A DNA stretch of 64,000 nucleotides, taken from positions 2,542,001 through 2,606,000 of the forward strand of contig NC_013929.1 of the NCBI RefSeq assembly GCF_000091305.1, read 5' to 3'. A program made the translations under genes and the position numbers. Positions within the stretch are counted from its first letter, which is position 1. Every line of letters starts with the position of its first letter. Shown here piece after piece: positions 36,071 to 45,670 of the stretch. The notes beneath the pieces were generated by a model, which had not been told where the DNA came from, searched no databases, and saw only the letters and a program-made list of their open reading frames with translations. Origin of the DNA: Streptomyces scabiei 87.22. GTDB lineage: Bacteria > Actinomycetota > Actinomycetes > Streptomycetales > Streptomycetaceae.

Positions 36071-37631
36071 GGATCCAGTAGCCGGCGATGTCGTGGGCAG
36101 GTTCGGTCACGAAGGTGACGGCACCGCCGATGAGCCGGGTGCTCTCGGGCTGGGCGGAGTCGAAGGCGGGCCAGCCGGGCTCGCCCGTTGCCAGGAACTG
36201 GCTCCAGGCGGTGGTGAGTTCCTCGCTGATCGCTTGATTGCCCGGGGTGTCGATGTCCAGCGCTGTCAGTTTGTCGCCCAGGTAGATCAGCTCCGCCCCG
36301 TGGAAGGCGCTGCTGCCCGGACCGAACGGCTCGGCGGAGATCAGGTATGTGTGGACGCGACCGCCCGCCGCGGTCTGGGCCCGTGCCAGACGGGCCGACG
36401 GCACGCGGTAGATCGCGTCGCTGAGGAAGCGGGTGCGCAGCTCCAGGAGTTCGTCCGTGGGCCCGCCGAGGTGGTCGGTGGCCGGTAGACCGCGCGCACG
36501 GTAGGCGTCCAACAGTCCGTGGGGGTCGTCGAGTTCTGCCCGGCGCATCTCGGCGATGAGGGCTGCCTCGTCGGTGGGGCGGAACGAGTCGGCGCCGAAG
36601 GAGGCGTACATGCGTGCCTCGTCGTCGTTGGCGCCGATGAGCAGCGGAATGTTCTTCGCCGCCCCTGCCAGGACCGCCTGGTGTGGGTGGTCCGGAAGTA
36701 CCCGGCCGTCGTGGACGATGCCCCAACCGTGTCCGTCCGGAAGGTGGCGCAGGCCGATGTCCGAGGGGATGACGGCGCTCTGCGCGTCGAGGATCCGATC
36801 GAGTGGGACGTCGGTCAGACCTTCGAAGTCCCTGACGCCGACGGCGGCGAGCAGATCCCGGGTCACCGCAGATGCGGCCTCGCGGCGGTAGACGCGACCA
36901 GTGCTGCCACTGTGCAAAATCGCCTTGTGGAAGCTGCCCGCAGCGGCGGGAAGGCTGAGCAGGGCGCCGATGCTGAATGCCCCGGCCGAGTTCCCGGCGA
37001 CCGTGACGTTGTCGGGATCACCGCCGAAGGCGGCGATATTGTCCCGGACCCAGCGGAGTCCGGCCGCCTGGTCCTGGAGCCCGAGGTTGGCGCTGTCGGC
37101 GAACCGCTCACTGCCCGGCCCTGTGGGAAACAGCCATCCCAGCGCCCCTACCCGGTAGTTGACGGCTACGACCACGGCGCCGGTCAGCCGGGACAGCGCA
37201 GCGCCGTCGAAGGCCGGGGGTGACGCGGAGCCGGTCTCGAAGCCGCCGCCGTAGATCCAGACGAGTACGGGGCGTCGGCTGACCAGCTCGGGAGTCCACA
37301 GGTTCAGGTAGAGGCAGTCCTCGGCTGACGGGCCGGTGTGCGCGCCGAGCGCCATGGCGATGGCGAGCGCACGCGGATCGAGCGCGGCGAGGCTTCCTTG
37401 AGTGGAGGGATCCATCAGGGGACTTCGCTGTGCCGGGGCCGCGGGGAAGGCGATGCTGTCGCGGACGCCAGTCCAGGCGGCGACGGGCGCGGGCGGACGC
37501 AGTCGCCGTGGGCCGATGGGCGCAGCGGCGAAGGGGATACCGGCGAAGATTCCGCCTGTATCGCCCCATCGAGTTCCTCGCACTGACCCGTGGCTCGTGC
37601 GGACCATCGGGAACAGAGCGGACTCACTCAT
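36060..37631 (-). CDS. Type B carboxylesterase
   Basis: A 523-residue member of the carboxylesterase/para-nitrobenzyl esterase family, which cleaves ester bonds in acylated substrates. The N-terminal SAEDCLYLNLW block, the oxyanion motif YGGGFETGS, the nucleophile elbow GNSAGAFS (Ser at about residue 208), an acidic member in GANDDEARMY and a His in FHGAELIYLG are present in family order. No signal peptide. The GGAGG ribosome site overlaps the stop of the upstream esterase gene, 3 bp away, indicating coupling. Its 3' end is duplicated at 30815-30982. In this operon it could remove acyl groups from plant glycosides. Confidence 0.88.
   Translation of the reverse strand: MSESALFPMVRTSHGSVRGTRWGDTGGIFAGIPFAAAPIGPRRLRPPAPVAAWTGVRDSIAFPAAPAQRSPLMDPSTQGSLAALDPRALAIAMALGAHTGPSAEDCLYLNLWTPELVSRRPVLVWIYGGGFETGSASPPAFDGAALSRLTGAVVVAVNYRVGALGWLFPTGPGSERFADSANLGLQDQAAGLRWVRDNIAAFGGDPDNVTVAGNSAGAFSIGALLSLPAAAGSFHKAILHSGSTGRVYRREAASAVTRDLLAAVGVRDFEGLTDVPLDRILDAQSAVIPSDIGLRHLPDGHGWGIVHDGRVLPDHPHQAVLAGAAKNIPLLIGANDDEARMYASFGADSFRPTDEAALIAEMRRAELDDPHGLLDAYRARGLPATDHLGGPTDELLELRTRFLSDAIYRVPSARLARAQTAAGGRVHTYLISAEPFGPGSSAFHGAELIYLGDKLTALDIDTPGNQAISEELTTAWSQFLATGEPGWPAFDSAQPESTRLIGGAVTFVTEPAHDIAGYWIHDT
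36081..36226. repeat. Direct repeat, copy 2 (146 bp; partner 30821-30966)
   Basis: This is the intact 3' coding end of the carboxylesterase. It aligns at constant offset with 30821-30966. The two copies bracket the SGNH remnant, GH3 and GH2 genes. Confidence 0.85.
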
Positions 37632-37634
37632 GTG

Positions 37635-38612
37635 TCACACCTCCGCCTGTTCCTGGGAGGTCTCCATAAGGGCGAGGATCGCCGGGTCGTCCGTCAGGGC
37701 TGAACCGTCCACGCAGCGGCCCGCGTCCACGCGGCGGATGAACTCTGCGGTGCGGTCGAGGGCTTCGATCGCTTCGGGCAGCAGGGAGCCGAAGACGGGC
37801 CAGGCGTGGTGCATGTGCGGCCAGAGTTCCAGCACTGTCTCCACGCCGCAGACGGCGGCACGTGCGGCCAGGGCGATCGAGTCGTCACGCAGCAGCTCGG
37901 AGCCTGAGGCCAGGATCATCAGCGGGGGCAGACCGGTGAGGTCGGCGAGTGCGGGGCAGGCTTGCGGATCCTCGGGGCTGTGTCCGGCGAGGTAGTCGGC
38001 GGCCATCTGCGGGCCGAGCCAGGGGGTGATCATGGCATCGGTGGCGGCGTTCGCGGCCCAACTCCCTGATGCCAGGTTTTCCACGCGCAGGTCGAACACG
38101 CCGGACCAGAGCACTCCGGCCATGGGTGCACCGTCGCCTGCGTCGCGGCGGCGCAGCGAAAGCGAGGCGGCAAGACCAGCTCCCGCCGACTCGCCGACCA
38201 CGACGATCCGGGCCGCCGGATAGGTGGCCCGGACGGCTTCGTAGGCGTGTTCGCAGTCGTCGAGCCCGGCCGGGAACGGGTGTTCAGGTGCGAGTCGGTA
38301 CTCGGGCACGACGGTTCGGGTGTTCAGCCGCAACGCCAGGAGCCCGGCAGCGGCCCGCGCCTGCGCAGCGGTGCCCGTGCGGAAGCCGCCGCCGTGGATG
38401 TGGAGGATGACCAGGTCCTCGCGCGGCTCTGGCGGGCTGAAAAGCAGCGCGCCCGTCAGGCCGGGGAACGCGTCCTCGACCACACCGTCCGGTACCGGGA
38501 TCGTCGCCGCGAAGCGGACGGCGTTCTCGCGCTCCTGGGCGAGCGTGGGTCGCGTGGCGGCCCGACCGGCTGTGACCAGTCCGGAAAGCCACTCGTGGGT
38601 CTTGCTGGGCAT
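37635..38612 (-). CDS. Alpha/beta hydrolase, hormone-sensitive-lipase family esterase
   Basis: A 325-residue esterase. The oxyanion motif HIHGGGFRTG (about residue 72) and nucleophile elbow VVGESAGAGLA (Ser at about 143) identify the HSL/acetyl-esterase family. The Asp is probably in LLRDDSIAL and the His in WPHMHHAWPVF. VPEYRLAPEHPFPAGLDDCE is the typical cap-side block. It hydrolyses short acyl esters, such as acetylated sugars. It lies 83 bp after the rhamnosidase and 3 bp before the carboxylesterase, so all three are likely one transcript. No signal peptide is present. Confidence 0.88.
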   Translation of the reverse strand: MPSKTHEWLSGLVTAGRAATRPTLAQERENAVRFAATIPVPDGVVEDAFPGLTGALLFSPPEPREDLVILHIHGGGFRTGTAAQARAAAGLLALRLNTRTVVPEYRLAPEHPFPAGLDDCEHAYEAVRATYPAARIVVVGESAGAGLAASLSLRRRDAGDGAPMAGVLWSGVFDLRVENLASGSWAANAATDAMITPWLGPQMAADYLAGHSPEDPQACPALADLTGLPPLMILASGSELLRDDSIALAARAAVCGVETVLELWPHMHHAWPVFGSLLPEAIEALDRTAEFIRRVDAGRCVDGSALTDDPAILALMETSQEQAEV

Positions 38613-38695
38613 GGGGCCCCCAAGTCATCGGAGAGAGGGGAGTGCAGGGGAGCGGAAAGCGACCCCTGCCTGCAAGCGATCTGCCCGCTGATTCA

Positions 38696-41527
38696 TCAGT
38701 TCTCGCTCGCTCCAGCGGCGTTGAAAGCGGCGTACTGCTCCTCAAGATCGAGGAGGAACTCGGGGCCGCCCGGCACCATGGCGGCCGCGTCGCGGATCGT
38801 CGTCTCGCCGGACTCGGTGTCGGACTGATCGATGTACGCCGCAGCCTCGGGGAAAAAGCGGATCAGGGTGTCCGTGAAGATCTTCATGGCCCCCGGACGG
38901 TCCATCAGCTCGCCGAGCGTGGTGTCCAGGGTGATGGGGCCGCTGGGCCGATCTGGTGCCGGCAGGTGGACGGTCCAGGTGTGATGACCAGCGGTGACGT
39001 CGAACGGCGCGCCTGCCGGGCCCGGCAGGTCCACCTGTGCGGTGGCGTTGGGCGGGACGAGCGCGGTGACGTGGAGCTCCTCGCCGTCCAGACGCCAGGC
39101 GATCTCCGCGCGGCCGTACGGGGTGAGCAGCGCCGCCTGCGCGCGGTCCAGCCCGCCGCCGGGGCGCGGGGCCAGGCGCAGTTTCCGGTAGCCGGGCTCG
39201 GCGGGGGCCAGGCCGGCGACGGTGCGGTGCAGCCAGTCGGCGACGGCGCCGAGCGCGTAGTGGTTGAACGAGGTCATGCCGCTGGGGTTGACCTTGCCGT
39301 CGGGCAGCAGACTGTCCCACCGCTCCCAGATGGTGGTCGCACCCTGAGTGACGGGATGGAGCCAGGACGGCTGCTCGGTCTGCAGCAGCAGCCGGTAGGC
39401 CGCGTCCAGGTGACCGGTCTCGGCGAGGGCGTCGCAGATCAGCGGCGTGCCGACGAAACCGGTGCCGATCTTGTAGCCGCCGGCGCGGACCAGGCCGGCC
39501 AGCCGCTTGCCGGCGTGCGCGCGCTGCGCCTGGTCGGGCAGCAGCGCGAACTCGAGCGCCAGCGCATAGGCGGTCGGAGCGTCCGACATCATCCGACCCG
39601 CGCCGGTGACGTACTCGGAGGCGAACGCCTGCCGGACCTCGGCGGCGAGAGCGCCGTAGCGGACGGCGTCCGCCTCGCGGCCGAGCAATCGCGCCGCCTG
39701 GGCGACGATCTCGGCGGAGCGGGCGAAGTAGGCGGTGGCGACGATCTCGCCGGGAGTACGCGCCTGATCCGGGCGCCCCGGCGGGGCGTTCGGGTCCAGC
39801 CAGTCGCCGAACTGGAAGCCGCTGTCCCACAGGCGCGACTCCCCGGCCAGCGAGGCGACGTGGTCGACCCAGCCGCGCATGCTCTCGAACTGGGCCGCGA
39901 GCACGCCGAGGTCGCCGTAGGCATGGTGGAGGACCCAGGGCACGATGGTGGCGGCGTCGCCCCATGCGGCGGTCGGGGTGTCGGCGCCGTCGACACACTT
40001 CGGCACCACGAACGGGACCCCGCCGTTCTCACCCTGGTCGGCGGCGAGGTCGGCGAGCCAGGAGGTGAGGAAGCCGGCGCTGTCGTACAGGTAGGTGGCG
40101 GTGGGGGCGAAGACCTGGATGTCGCCGGTCCAGCCGAGGCGCTCGTCGCGCTGCGGGCAGTCGGTCGGGACGTCGAGGAAGTTGCCGCGCATGCCCCAGA
40201 CCACGTTCTGGTGCAGCTGGTTGAGCAGCTCGTCGGAGCTTTCGAAGGTGCCGGTGCGTTCCAGATCGGAGTGGATCACCACGGCACGCAGGTCTTCGGG
40301 GTTCAGTTCGCCCGGCCAGCCGGTGATCTCGGCGTAGCGGAAGCCGTGGAAGGTGAACCGCGGTTCGAAGGTCTCCGGACCGCCGCCGCGCAGGATGTAG
40401 CGGTCGGTGGCCTGCGCGGTGCGCAGCGGTGCGGTGGCGAGCTCGCCGTCCTCCAGTACCTCGGCGTGGCGCAGGACGATCTCCTGCCCGGCCTCACCGG
40501 TCACCGTGAGCCGCAGGCGGCCGACGAGGTTCTGGCCGAAGTCGACGATCGTCATGCCCGAAGGTGAGGTCGTGACGGCGGTCGGTGCCAGCTCCTCGAT
40601 CCGGCGGACCGGCGGGCCGACGGGGGCGACGAGCGTCGCCGGGTCGCGTTCCTCGACGCGCACGCCCCGCCAGCCGGTGGGCTCGACGCGGGCGTCGTGG
40701 GTCTCGCCGTCGTAGAGGCTGCTGCGGCGGATCGGGCCCTGGGCGGCCTGCCAGCGGCCGTCCGCGTCGGTGGTCACGGTGTCGGTGCTGCCGTCGGTGT
40801 AGCGGATCTCCAGCTGGGCCAGCCAGGCCAGCCGGTCGCCGTAGACGGCGCGCTTGTCGCCGGTGAAGCCGAGGCGGCCGCGGTACCAGCCGTCCGCGAG
40901 AAGAGCGGTCAGGTTGTTCTCGCCGACCTGCAGGAGGGCTGTCACGTCATAGGTCTGGTAGCGCAGGCGCTTGCCGTACGTGGTCCAGCCGGGGGCGAGG
41001 ACGTGGTCGCCGACCGGGGAGCCGTTCAGTTCCGCCTCGTAGACGCCGTGTGCGGTCGTATAGAGGCGGGCGGCTGCGACGCCGGGGCGGATCGTGAAGC
41101 CGCGGCGCAGGTGGGTGGCCGGCTGGTCCTGCTGCGCGTCCTCGTCCCAGTCGGCGCTCACGAAGCGGGCCTGCCAGTCGTCGGGGTGCAGCAGCCCGGT
41201 CTCGGCGAACGCAGGTTCGCTCCAGCCCGACCAGGCCCCGTCCGTGCCCCGGACACGCACCCGCACGCCCACGCGCTCTCGCGAACCGAGGGCGTCGAAA
41301 GGCCAGACGACCAGGACCGACGCGTCGCTATCGGCCTCGGCCGTGGCGACGACGTCGCCCTCTGCGGCCAGGCGCTGGATCTCGTAGGCCGCCTGCCGCC
41401 ATCCGGGCAGTTCGGTCCGGGTGGTCCACGACAGGCGGGGGCGAGCTTCGCCGATGCCGAGCGGCTCGCGGTGGTGCTCGAACCGGATGCGCGCGACCGC
41501 AGGGGTGGGGAATAGGGCTTCAGGCAC
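38696..41527 (-). CDS. GH78 alpha-L-rhamnosidase
   Basis: A 943-residue GH78 enzyme that releases terminal alpha-L-rhamnose from plant glycosides and polysaccharides. The N-terminal RIRFEHHREPLGIGEARPRL block and WQARFVSADWDEDA are family landmarks. The catalytic (alpha/alpha)6 barrel contains FLDVPTDCPQRDERLGWTGD, with the conserved acidic residues, and later TTIWERWDSLLPDG and MTSFNHYALGAVADWLHRTV. A tail of about 75 residues (LGELMDRPGAMKIFTDTL onward) follows the usual end and looks like a small helical add-on domain. The start is GTG 41527. There is no signal peptide. It heads the minus-strand glycoside operon and is divergent from the transporter gene. Confidence 0.92.
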   Translation of the reverse strand: MPEALFPTPAVARIRFEHHREPLGIGEARPRLSWTTRTELPGWRQAAYEIQRLAAEGDVVATAEADSDASVLVVWPFDALGSRERVGVRVRVRGTDGAWSGWSEPAFAETGLLHPDDWQARFVSADWDEDAQQDQPATHLRRGFTIRPGVAAARLYTTAHGVYEAELNGSPVGDHVLAPGWTTYGKRLRYQTYDVTALLQVGENNLTALLADGWYRGRLGFTGDKRAVYGDRLAWLAQLEIRYTDGSTDTVTTDADGRWQAAQGPIRRSSLYDGETHDARVEPTGWRGVRVEERDPATLVAPVGPPVRRIEELAPTAVTTSPSGMTIVDFGQNLVGRLRLTVTGEAGQEIVLRHAEVLEDGELATAPLRTAQATDRYILRGGGPETFEPRFTFHGFRYAEITGWPGELNPEDLRAVVIHSDLERTGTFESSDELLNQLHQNVVWGMRGNFLDVPTDCPQRDERLGWTGDIQVFAPTATYLYDSAGFLTSWLADLAADQGENGGVPFVVPKCVDGADTPTAAWGDAATIVPWVLHHAYGDLGVLAAQFESMRGWVDHVASLAGESRLWDSGFQFGDWLDPNAPPGRPDQARTPGEIVATAYFARSAEIVAQAARLLGREADAVRYGALAAEVRQAFASEYVTGAGRMMSDAPTAYALALEFALLPDQAQRAHAGKRLAGLVRAGGYKIGTGFVGTPLICDALAETGHLDAAYRLLLQTEQPSWLHPVTQGATTIWERWDSLLPDGKVNPSGMTSFNHYALGAVADWLHRTVAGLAPAEPGYRKLRLAPRPGGGLDRAQAALLTPYGRAEIAWRLDGEELHVTALVPPNATAQVDLPGPAGAPFDVTAGHHTWTVHLPAPDRPSGPITLDTTLGELMDRPGAMKIFTDTLIRFFPEAAAYIDQSDTESGETTIRDAAAMVPGGPEFLLDLEEQYAAFNAAGASEN

Positions 41528-41604
41528 GGCGTCTGTTCCTTGCTGTCGGGGCTGTGCGCGGGCGTCGTACGCCTGTTGCGGCGATCACGATGACGACTGG
41601 GGAA

Positions 41605-41616
41605 TGGAACGTTTCA
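41605..41616. promoter_or_regulatory. LacI-type operator candidate
   Basis: TGGAACGTTTCA fits the LacI-family operator form TG-x-AACGTT-x-CA, an imperfect palindrome around a central CG. It lies 78 bp upstream of the rhamnosidase start and about 233 bp upstream of the divergent transporter, where it could control both. The rest of the 321-bp gap holds no gene. Confidence 0.45.
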
Positions 41617-41848
41617 ATCCCCGGTGGTGGCTCTCGGCACACCGGTGAGATTCCTTGGCGGCAACCCTAGCGCCGAATCCCAAACAGAGCTAGGTTTCTG
41701 CTCCGTTAACCCAGCGCAACGCGCCATGACCGTCCCAGATTCCCGCCCCCTCCGGGATTCAGGGGTGGGGCGTCGGCCGACTGAATGGGTTCAACGCCCT
41801 ACTGTTGCTCCGTCGACCGGAGCCCATCCATCGAGAGGGCACACCGCC

Positions 41849-43303
41849 GTGACATCCTCACTCACCCCCGCCGCGCCTGCGGCCGAAGCCGAAGCCAGCA
41901 ACCCCGTCCGCGGCGCGCGCTTCGCGCTCATCGCGCTCGCACTGCTGTGGCCCACCCAGCTGCTCACCCTCGTCGGCATGCTGACGGGCAACGCGCAGGC
42001 GTCCGTGGCCATCCACTTCCAGACCACCCACATCGCCTGGTTCATCCTGTCCACGGCGCTTGTCTCCACCCTGCTGACACCGTTCGTGATCAAGGCCGCC
42101 GACCTCTATGGCAAGCGCCAGGTGATGATCGCCATCACCCTGATCGGCTTGGTCGGCGACATCATCGCCGCCTCCGCGGGCAACTACTCCATGATGCTGA
42201 TCGGCCGCAGCATCGCCGGCTTCTACGGGCCGATCGGCGCCCTCACCTACGCCACCATCCGCGAGGTCCTCCCGCCGAAGCAGGCCGCCACGGCCAGCAG
42301 CATCGTCGGCAGTGGTGTCGCCTTCGTCGCCATCGGCGGCCCGTTCCTGACCGGCTGGGTCCTGGACGACTACGGCTTCCGCGGGGTCCTGTGGTCCATC
42401 GTCGCGGCCACCGCCATCGGCCTGCTGCTGATCCTTTTCGCCGTGCCGAAGACCCACTACCGCGACCCCTCCGCCCGGATGGACTGGATCGGCGGCCTGC
42501 TGCTCGGCGGCGGACTGACCGCGCTCACCTACGGCATCGGCCAGGGGACGGACTGGGGCTGGACCTCCGCCGGCACGCTCGGCTGCGTCATCGGCGGCCT
42601 GGTTGCCGTCGCCCTGTTCGTGGTCTCCCAGAAGCGCATTGCCCAGCCCCTTGTCCACCTGGCCATGCTGGGCCGTCGCAAAGTGTGGACCGTCATACTG
42701 GCCTCCGCTCTCACCGGCGGCGCACTCTTCGGCACCGGCATCATCGCCTCGCTGCTGGTGCTCTACCCGAAGATCCCGACCATCTCGGACGGCCTCGGCA
42801 TGACCGCCACCCACGCGGCGGTGATCGGCCTGCCGGCGAGCTTCCTGATCCTCGCGCTCGGCTTCGGCACGGGGACGCTGCTGCGGAAGGTCGACGCGCG
42901 CCTCCCGCTGATCCTCGGCGGCCTGATCTCCACCGTGGGCTACCTGGCTCAGGCGGCCTACCACTACACCAACGCCGAGCTCATCTGGTGGGGCAACCTC
43001 TTCGCGATCGGCTTCGGCATGATCGTCGCGGTGATCCCGATCCTGATCATGCGGGCGGTCTCACCGGAGGAGCAGGCCATCGCCAGCGGCATTCAATGGA
43101 TGTCGATCGGCGTCGTCACCACCCTGGTCACCACGCTCACGTACGTGATCCTGGCCCAGGACGGCAAGGTGCTCCAGGGCACCCAGTTCTACCTGGACCA
43201 GGGCTACAAGAACGCCTTCTACTTCGCCGCAGGCGTGGTGTTCCTCGGCACGCTCGCGGGCCTGCTGATCCCGAGCCTCAAGCCCGAAGCGGACACGGCC
43301 TGA
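41849..43303 (+). CDS. MFS transporter, 14-TM drug:H+ antiporter type
   Basis: A 484-residue membrane protein with about 14 hydrophobic segments, the size and layout of the DHA2 subfamily. The loop motif KAADLYGKRQVMIA between TM2 and TM3 is the MFS motif A. GYLAQAAYHYTNAELIWWG and RAVSPEEQAIASGIQWMSIG are later conserved-looking loops. The start is GTG 41849 with GAGAGGG upstream. It is divergent from the rhamnosidase operon and convergent with a TetR gene that is likely its regulator. Either glycoside/aglycone import or efflux is possible; DHA2 relatives are mostly exporters. Confidence 0.85.
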   Translation: MTSSLTPAAPAAEAEASNPVRGARFALIALALLWPTQLLTLVGMLTGNAQASVAIHFQTTHIAWFILSTALVSTLLTPFVIKAADLYGKRQVMIAITLIGLVGDIIAASAGNYSMMLIGRSIAGFYGPIGALTYATIREVLPPKQAATASSIVGSGVAFVAIGGPFLTGWVLDDYGFRGVLWSIVAATAIGLLLILFAVPKTHYRDPSARMDWIGGLLLGGGLTALTYGIGQGTDWGWTSAGTLGCVIGGLVAVALFVVSQKRIAQPLVHLAMLGRRKVWTVILASALTGGALFGTGIIASLLVLYPKIPTISDGLGMTATHAAVIGLPASFLILALGFGTGTLLRKVDARLPLILGGLISTVGYLAQAAYHYTNAELIWWGNLFAIGFGMIVAVIPILIMRAVSPEEQAIASGIQWMSIGVVTTLVTTLTYVILAQDGKVLQGTQFYLDQGYKNAFYFAAGVVFLGTLAGLLIPSLKPEADTA

Positions 43304-43311
43304 CCGCCAAC

Positions 43312-43347
43312 GGGGGCGTGATGTCCCACGCCCGACATCACGCCCCC
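43312..43347. terminator. 14-bp perfect hairpin, bidirectional terminator
   Basis: Arms GGGGGCGTGATGTC (43312-43325) and its exact complement (43334-43347) with an 8-base loop. It lies between the convergent transporter and TetR genes and overlaps the last codons of the TetR gene. Confidence 0.8.
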
Positions 43348-43931
43348 GGCGGCCGGCAGAGGCGGTTGAAGGCGTCGATCGCGGCCACCATGTCGATGCC
43401 CTGGTCCAGCAGCCACTGCTGCTGCAGACCGTCGGACACGGCGACCAGAAGCTGCGCCAGCCGGTCTGCAGGGATATCGGTGCGCACGCTCCCGTCGGCC
43501 TGACCCTGGCGCAGCCCGTCCTCGACGGTCTCGCGCAGGCGGGTGTAACGGTCGGCGAAGAAACCGTGCGCAGGATGCTCCGGATCGGTCGCATCGGCCG
43601 ACAGGTTCACGAACAGGCTGACCAGGCCCGGCGTGCGGGTGTTGTGCTCCGCAGTTCGGGCCATCGCATCACCCGAGCTGACTGCCGTGCTGGTGTGCTC
43701 CGCCGCGTCCGCGGTGTCGCGCTCGGCGAGGACTGCCGTCAGCAGCTCCTCCCGGGATCCGAAGTAGTGCAGCACCCCGGCCTGCGACATGCCGACCCGG
43801 TCGGCGATCTCCCGCAGCGACGACCCCCGGTCCCCGTGCTCGGCGAACACCTCCAGCGCGGCGCGCATGATCTGCGCCCGGCGCTCAAGTCCCTTGCGGT
43901 ACGGCCCTCTCGGCCTGCGTGCGGTGGTCAC
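43338..43931 (-). CDS. TetR family transcriptional regulator
   Basis: A 197-residue repressor. The N-terminal helix-turn-helix includes IMRAALEVFAEHGDRGSSLR, then EIADRVGMSQAGVLHYFGSR, which is the TetR DNA-binding signature (residues about 14-60). The C-terminal ligand domain contains TRTPGLVSLFVNLSADATDP. I chose GTG 43931 giving MTTARRPRGPY; an upstream TTG at 44003 would add 24 residues that are not typical. No clear ribosome site precedes the GTG, so a leaderless transcript is possible. It is convergent with the MFS gene and may regulate it or the glycoside operon. Confidence 0.85.
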   Translation of the reverse strand: MTTARRPRGPYRKGLERRAQIMRAALEVFAEHGDRGSSLREIADRVGMSQAGVLHYFGSREELLTAVLAERDTADAAEHTSTAVSSGDAMARTAEHNTRTPGLVSLFVNLSADATDPEHPAHGFFADRYTRLRETVEDGLRQGQADGSVRTDIPADRLAQLLVAVSDGLQQQWLLDQGIDMVAAIDAFNRLCRPPGA

Positions 43932-44176
43932 GGTCGGACCGTACCGCGCCTGGGGCTTTCCATGAAAACCGAATGGCGTTAGCCGTTTGCTGTCCGCCCT
44001 CAACTCCGAGAGCTCGCACTCGACGTTTCACGCCTGAGACGTTCTGCGACTATGCGGGTTCGCGCACTTCGGCGGCGTCCCAGGTTCTCCCAGCGCCCGA
44101 CCCCAAGGTCGTGATCTGTTCCTGTTGCCACAACTCCTACTGGCGCTGTGGGCACAGGACCCTGAGAAGGTGCAGG

Positions 44177-45670
44177 TCAGGACACCGGTGTCGTGATCTC
44201 ACGTTTGAGGATCTTGCCGCTCGGTCCCATCGGCAGGGCATCCGCCAGCCAAACGCGGCGCGGGTACTTGTAGGCGGCCACCCGCTCGCGGACGAACTCC
44301 TGGAGTTCCTCGACCGTCGCGTCAGCTCCCGGGCGCAGGACGACCGCTGCCGCCACCTCCTCGCCGAGGTGCTCGTCGGGCAGGCCGACGACGGCGGCGA
44401 GGGCGACGGCGGGGTGCTCATGCAGGACTTCCTCGATCTCTCGCGGGTAGACGTTGTAGCCGCCGCGGATGATGAGGTCCTTCTTGCGGTCGACGATGTA
44501 CAGGTAGCCGTCCTCGTCCTGCCTGGCCAGGTCCCCCGTGCGCAGCCAGCCGTCAGGGACGGCAGCGGCGGTCTCCTCCGGGCGGTTCCAGTAGCCCTTC
44601 ATCAGGTTCGGTCCGCGCACCGCCAGTTCCCCGACCTCGCCCGGCGCCACGTCCAAACCGGTGTCGTCGAGCAGGCGCACCTCGACGTCTCGGACGGGGG
44701 TGCCGATGGATCCGGCCTTGCGCGGGCGGTCGGGGTGGTTGAAGGAGACGACCGGGCTGGTCTCGGACATGCCGAAGCCCTCCAGCACCATGCAGCCGAA
44801 GCGCCGTTCGAAGCTGTGCAGGATCTCCACCGGCAGGGACGCGCCGCCCGAGATGCACATGCGCAGCGTGGACACGTCGGCCTCATCGGCGCCCGGGTGC
44901 TGAAGCAGCGCCGCGTACATGGTGGGCACGCCCTCGAAGATGGTGGCCCGGTCGCGGGCGACGGCGTCGAACACTGTCTGCGGATCGAAGCGGGGAACGA
45001 GGATGAGCGAGGCGCCGCTGAACACGGCGGTGTTCATCGCGCAGGTCTGCCCGAAGATGTGGAACAGCGGCAGGCAGCCGACAATGACGTCCTCGGCGGT
45101 GAGCTGCTCCACGTCTACGGCGCTGACCTCGGTGTTGTGGCGCAGCCCGCCGTGGGTGAGCGCGGCGCCCTTGGGTCGTCCGGTGGTGCCGGAGGTGTAG
45201 AGCAGCACAGCGATGTCGTCGCCGGCCGCGGCGGCGACCTCGTACCGCGGCTCCTGCCGTGCGAGCAGTCCGGCGAAGGCCGTGGGCTCGACGGAACTGT
45301 GCCGCACACCGGCGGTGGCCGCTCCCTCGGCGCCCTGGCCGGGTGCCGCGTGCCACTCGAAGAGCAGCACGGCACCGGAGTCTCGCAGGTGGTAGTCGAT
45401 CTCGCGGGACTTGAGCAGCGGGTTCATCGGCACCACGATCCCGCCGGCGCGCAGGATGCCGTAGTACAGGACGACGAACTCGGGAACGTTCGGCAGCATC
45501 AGTGCGACGCGGTCGCCGAAGCGCAGGCCCTCAGCACGCAGCAGCGCGGCGGCCTGTGCGCTGAGGCGGTCCAGTTCGGCATAGGTGGTGGTCGCCGTGC
45601 CCAGCCGCAGCGCCGGGTTCTCGGGCTGCCGACGTGCCGTCTCCGCCAGGAATTCCGCCAGATTGGCCAT
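44177..45670 (-). CDS. Acyl-CoA ligase (long-chain-fatty-acid or aryl-CoA synthetase type)
   Basis: A 497-residue adenylate-forming enzyme that activates a carboxylic acid with ATP and CoA. The AMP-binding P-loop [16 protein letters not shown] is at about residues 165-180. [34 protein letters not shown] and [15 protein letters not shown] follow in order, and the C-terminal catalytic Lys is in [11 protein letters not shown]. The start is ATG 45670, five bases after AGGAGG. It is divergent from a PucR-type regulator 159 bp away. The length and motifs do not separate fatty from aromatic acids; a phenylpropanoid released from plant glycosides is one possible substrate. Confidence 0.9.
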   Translation of the reverse strand: MANLAEFLAETARRQPENPALRLGTATTTYAELDRLSAQAAALLRAEGLRFGDRVALMLPNVPEFVVLYYGILRAGGIVVPMNPLLKSREIDYHLRDSGAVLLFEWHAAPGQGAEGAATAGVRHSSVEPTAFAGLLARQEPRYEVAAAAGDDIAVLLYTSGTTGRPKGAALTHGGLRHNTEVSAVDVEQLTAEDVIVGCLPLFHIFGQTCAMNTAVFSGASLILVPRFDPQTVFDAVARDRATIFEGVPTMYAALLQHPGADEADVSTLRMCISGGASLPVEILHSFERRFGCMVLEGFGMSETSPVVSFNHPDRPRKAGSIGTPVRDVEVRLLDDTGLDVAPGEVGELAVRGPNLMKGYWNRPEETAAAVPDGWLRTGDLARQDEDGYLYIVDRKKDLIIRGGYNVYPREIEEVLHEHPAVALAAVVGLPDEHLGEEVAAAVVLRPGADATVEELQEFVRERVAAYKYPRRVWLADALPMGPSGKILKREITTPVS

